DNA of 64,000 nt from Micropterus salmoides. Taxonomy: Eukaryota; Chordata; Actinopteri; Centrarchiformes; Centrarchidae. Below the pieces are notes generated by a model, which saw only the letters and a list, made by a program, of their open reading frames with translations, searched no databases and was not told the DNA's origin. The stretch lies in contig NW_024044459.1 in NCBI RefSeq assembly GCF_014851395.1, positions 18,920,664 to 18,984,663 of the forward strand, in the 5' to 3' direction. Each line of letters starts with the position of its first letter. Positions within the stretch are counted from its first letter, which is position 1. Both the position numbers and the translations under genes were made by a program. Positions 62,308 to 64,000 of this stretch are shown one piece after another.

Positions 62308-62328
62308 CGTTCAGCGCCACAAAGGTGT
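62308..62328 (-). CDS. sema6d: sema6d 21-nt microexon
   Basis: This is a 21-base exon between an excellent acceptor (a pyrimidine tract ending TTCTTTTCTTCTTCTTCCAG) and a strong donor (ACG|GTAAGTA). It is phase 1 at both ends. With the single base A carried over from the 59-bp exon it encodes N-T-F-V-A-L-N and the first base of a Gly codon. The resulting TFVALNG just after the GNTxxLGDC motif is what I recall from mammalian SEMA6D (ETFVALNG), which makes a chance match unlikely. At 7 codons it is far too short for ORF finders. Being a multiple of three and symmetric in phase, it can be included or skipped without disturbing the reading frame. It sits in the membrane-proximal stalk. Confidence 0.85.
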
Positions 62329-63222
62329 CTGGAAGAAGAAGAAAAGAAACGAGGGGAAACATGTTACTGCTTGCGGTAAAGAGAGCTTATGTTTTAACAT
62401 GATTTAGCCATGACTTTTAAGGTAATTCAGCATCGACTTGCAGCTCAATATTCTCCTAACTTTTAATCAGAGGAGATCCATGGCTTCTACAGCTAATGAA
62501 GGTCCAACGCTGTGGCTTCCCTTGACTAAACATACTGATGAAATTGAAGGGAAAATGCACCGCCATCATTTACTCTGAGTAAATAGTTGAAATTTAGATG
62601 AAATGGACTAAGATGAGTGAAAGTCAAATTGTTTTGAAGTTTCTCTTGCAAACCGAGCAGCTTAGTAGAATATCAACAGAGTATCACATTAGATAAATCC
62701 AAACAGCTATTCTGGACATGAAAAGATCAAATATACATTCTCCATATGTGCCATTCTCTGTGTTACAGAGTGAAACAGACCATTCAAGACTTCTGAGGAC
62801 TGGGTTGTGAGCTCAGTCTTGTTCTGTGATTCAAAATGAGCCCTGTCACTGCTCATGAGTAAAATCCTTTCCCTGTGTGTCGCTGAATGTTTGTGTTGTG
62901 TTTTCGTAGCAATTTGCAAGAAGGAACCCGGTCTATGCCCAACTGGACACAACACTCTATTGACCGGGGGACCAGAGAAACAGCGGGAGAAGGACAGAAG
63001 AGGGTGAGAGCCGAAAGGGACAGATGGATGGAAGAGGCTGAAAGAGAGGATTGTGAGGGCGGAACAGACGGGGGGAGAAAAAGGTGTCAGCAGCGAAGAA
63101 GGAAACGGAGGGCAGAGAGAAGAAGAGGGAGACTGAGTTAACAGAGAAGAGAGGAATGATGGTGTGTGTAGGGGGGGTATAGAATAGAGGAGGAAAGATA
63201 AGAGTGAAGAGGGCCTGCTTAC
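62329..63222 (-). other. sema6d: sema6d intron upstream of the microexon (894 bp)
   Basis: The donor GTAAGC follows the 59-bp exon and the acceptor TTCTTCCAG precedes the 21-bp microexon. Its first 260 bases or so are strikingly pyrimidine-rich on the sense strand; on the plus strand this is the purine-rich run at about 62,960-63,210. Confidence 0.75.
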
Positions 63223-63281
63223 TTTGGCAGTCTCCCAGGCCATCTGTGTTACCATGCTCCACGTCCTGCTCAAAGGCTGAT
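63223..63281 (-). CDS. sema6d: sema6d exon encoding the GNT..LGDC motif
   Basis: This is a 59-bp exon with acceptor CTCTGTTCCCCGCAG above 63,281 and donor CAAA|GTAAGC at 63,223/63,222. It enters in phase 2 (one base completes a codon) and leaves in phase 1. It encodes SAFEQDVEHGNTDGLGDCQ, closely matching the class 6A/6D motif SAEGYEQDxEYGNTAHLGDC that follows the sema/PSI region. The cysteine is conserved. Longer open frames overlap this interval (one of about 215 codons), but only this frame gives the semaphorin motif and consistent splice phases. The preceding exon, with the end of the PSI domain, lies past the right edge of the window; I looked for it up to 64,000 and did not find it. Confidence 0.9.
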
Positions 63282-63627
63282 CTGCGGGGAACAGAGACAT
63301 CATGGTCAGCAGCGGAAAACAGGCCAAGCCATGCAGGCTCGCCACACCTAACAAAGTAACAAAGCTATAGGAAACCTACTACAAAAACACCCCCAAACAC
63401 AGCGTACCCTATGCGTCCACACAGTGTAGGCTGCAGAAAGCCCTATACTGGAACAAAATGAAAGAACACTTCACACGTGCCCTAGAGGCCTAAAATCAGT
63501 GGTTATGAAGAATGCAGGCAGACTAGTAAATCCATAGCTGGCACGGGACTCATCGCCAGTAGTGTTGACACAAATAGATTCATGTTTTATTGGCCTATGA
63601 TAAAAACTGTTGTTTTATGTTGTGTAG

Positions 63628-64000
63628 CTTTAAAGGACTAGTTTGACATTTTGGGAAATATGCTTGTTTGCTTTCTTGCTGAGATTTAGATGGAGATTGA
63701 TACCACTCTCGGTCTGATAAATATGAAGCTAGTTTCAGCAGATGGTCAGCTTAGCTTAGCACAAAGACTGGAAACAGGGCAGAAACAGCTAGCCTAGCGC
63801 TGTCCATACTCAAAATCCACAAAATCCAACTATCAACAACTCGAAAGCTAATTAACAAATTATACTTTGATTATTTTGCACAAACCAAAGTAAAACAACT
63901 GGGGAAGACTACTTGGCTTCTGAGCAGTTGCCAGGCAACCAGCGGAGAATCTCTGGAAAGAAATAGTAAATTTAACATATTAATTAGTAAGCTTTAGACG
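63628..64000. repeat. Percomorph dispersed repeat, cut by window edge
   Basis: GACATTTTGGGAAATATGCT, GTTTGCTTTCTTGCTGAGAT, TGATACCACTCTC, AATATGAAGCTAG, AGCTTAGCTTAGCACAAAGA, CTGGAAACAGGGCAGAAACA and GCTAGCCTAGCGCTGTCCA follow in the order I know from a very common percomorph repeat. The last bases (TTAATTAGTAAGCTTTAGA) look like an inverted copy of the internal CGAAAGCTAATTAACAAAT, so a second copy or a foldback may begin here. It lies in the sema6d intron upstream of the 59-bp exon. Confidence 0.75.

Noticed and set aside
62707..63354. 215-codon minus-strand open frame
   Set aside because: It overlaps the 59-bp sema6d exon in a different frame and is mostly Ser/Pro/Leu from the pyrimidine-rich intron. 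The semaphorin motif is in another frame with proper splice sites.
1..64000. CRISPR arrays, bacterial-type operons, defence or biosynthetic clusters
   Set aside because: No spaced direct repeats, no ribosome-binding sites and no adjacent long ORFs. The sequence is vertebrate nuclear DNA.

Overview
The window looks like nuclear DNA from a percomorph teleost fish. It is AT-rich and packed with (GT)n, (CA)n and (GA)n microsatellites. It carries several dispersed elements I associate with percomorph genomes: MITE-like elements beginning CAATGGAGGAA, GAGGTGGTATTATGC or CAGTTGCCA, a tRNA-derived SINE, and a LINE fragment. The only gene I can support is the 3' part of a semaphorin 6D gene (sema6d) on the minus strand. 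There are no bacterial-type operons and no CRISPR arrays, and I found no stand-alone tRNA or rRNA gene.

Layout. Positions 1 to about 43,300 lie downstream of sema6d and hold no convincing gene. This stretch contains a 46-bp x3 tandem repeat (513-650), a degenerate LINE (10,363-11,150), a perfect 48-bp palindrome (11,387-11,434), a tRNA-derived SINE (13,483-13,590), two related hAT-like non-autonomous elements (21,371-21,965 and 41,296-41,990, the second with an 8-bp target duplication matching at 6 positions), a solo LTR with a perfect 5-bp target duplication (23,629-24,178), a Penelope-type endonuclease remnant (about 27,730-27,905), a teleost SINE-like repeat (28,082-28,268), a piggyBac-like element between TTAA sites (33,868-35,070) and another MITE (about 39,615-39,880). 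Several stretches look like conserved non-coding elements, but this could not be tested here.

Positions 43,320-63,281 are the sema6d end, read right to left. They hold a 59-bp exon (63,281-63,223), a 21-bp microexon (62,328-62,308), a 189-bp histidine-rich linker exon (59,071-58,883), and a terminal exon coding from 47,704 to 46,542 with a probable 3.2-kb 3' UTR. All junctions have GT/AG sites and their phases join exactly. The exons encode the extracellular juxtamembrane linker, the single transmembrane helix and the whole cytoplasmic tail. The sema and PSI domains must lie beyond the right edge. The microexon and the linker exon are both phase 1-1, so each can be skipped without a frameshift, which suggests four possible linkers between the receptor-binding head and the membrane.

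The most interesting material is the splicing architecture of the sema6d linker: the microexon with a strong pyrimidine tract, the fish-specific-looking His-rich exon, and the UG repeat just upstream of it. Next come the structurally complete mobile elements and an unidentified small ORF with a C-terminal hydrophobic segment inside the last intron. I found no clearly new biological system.
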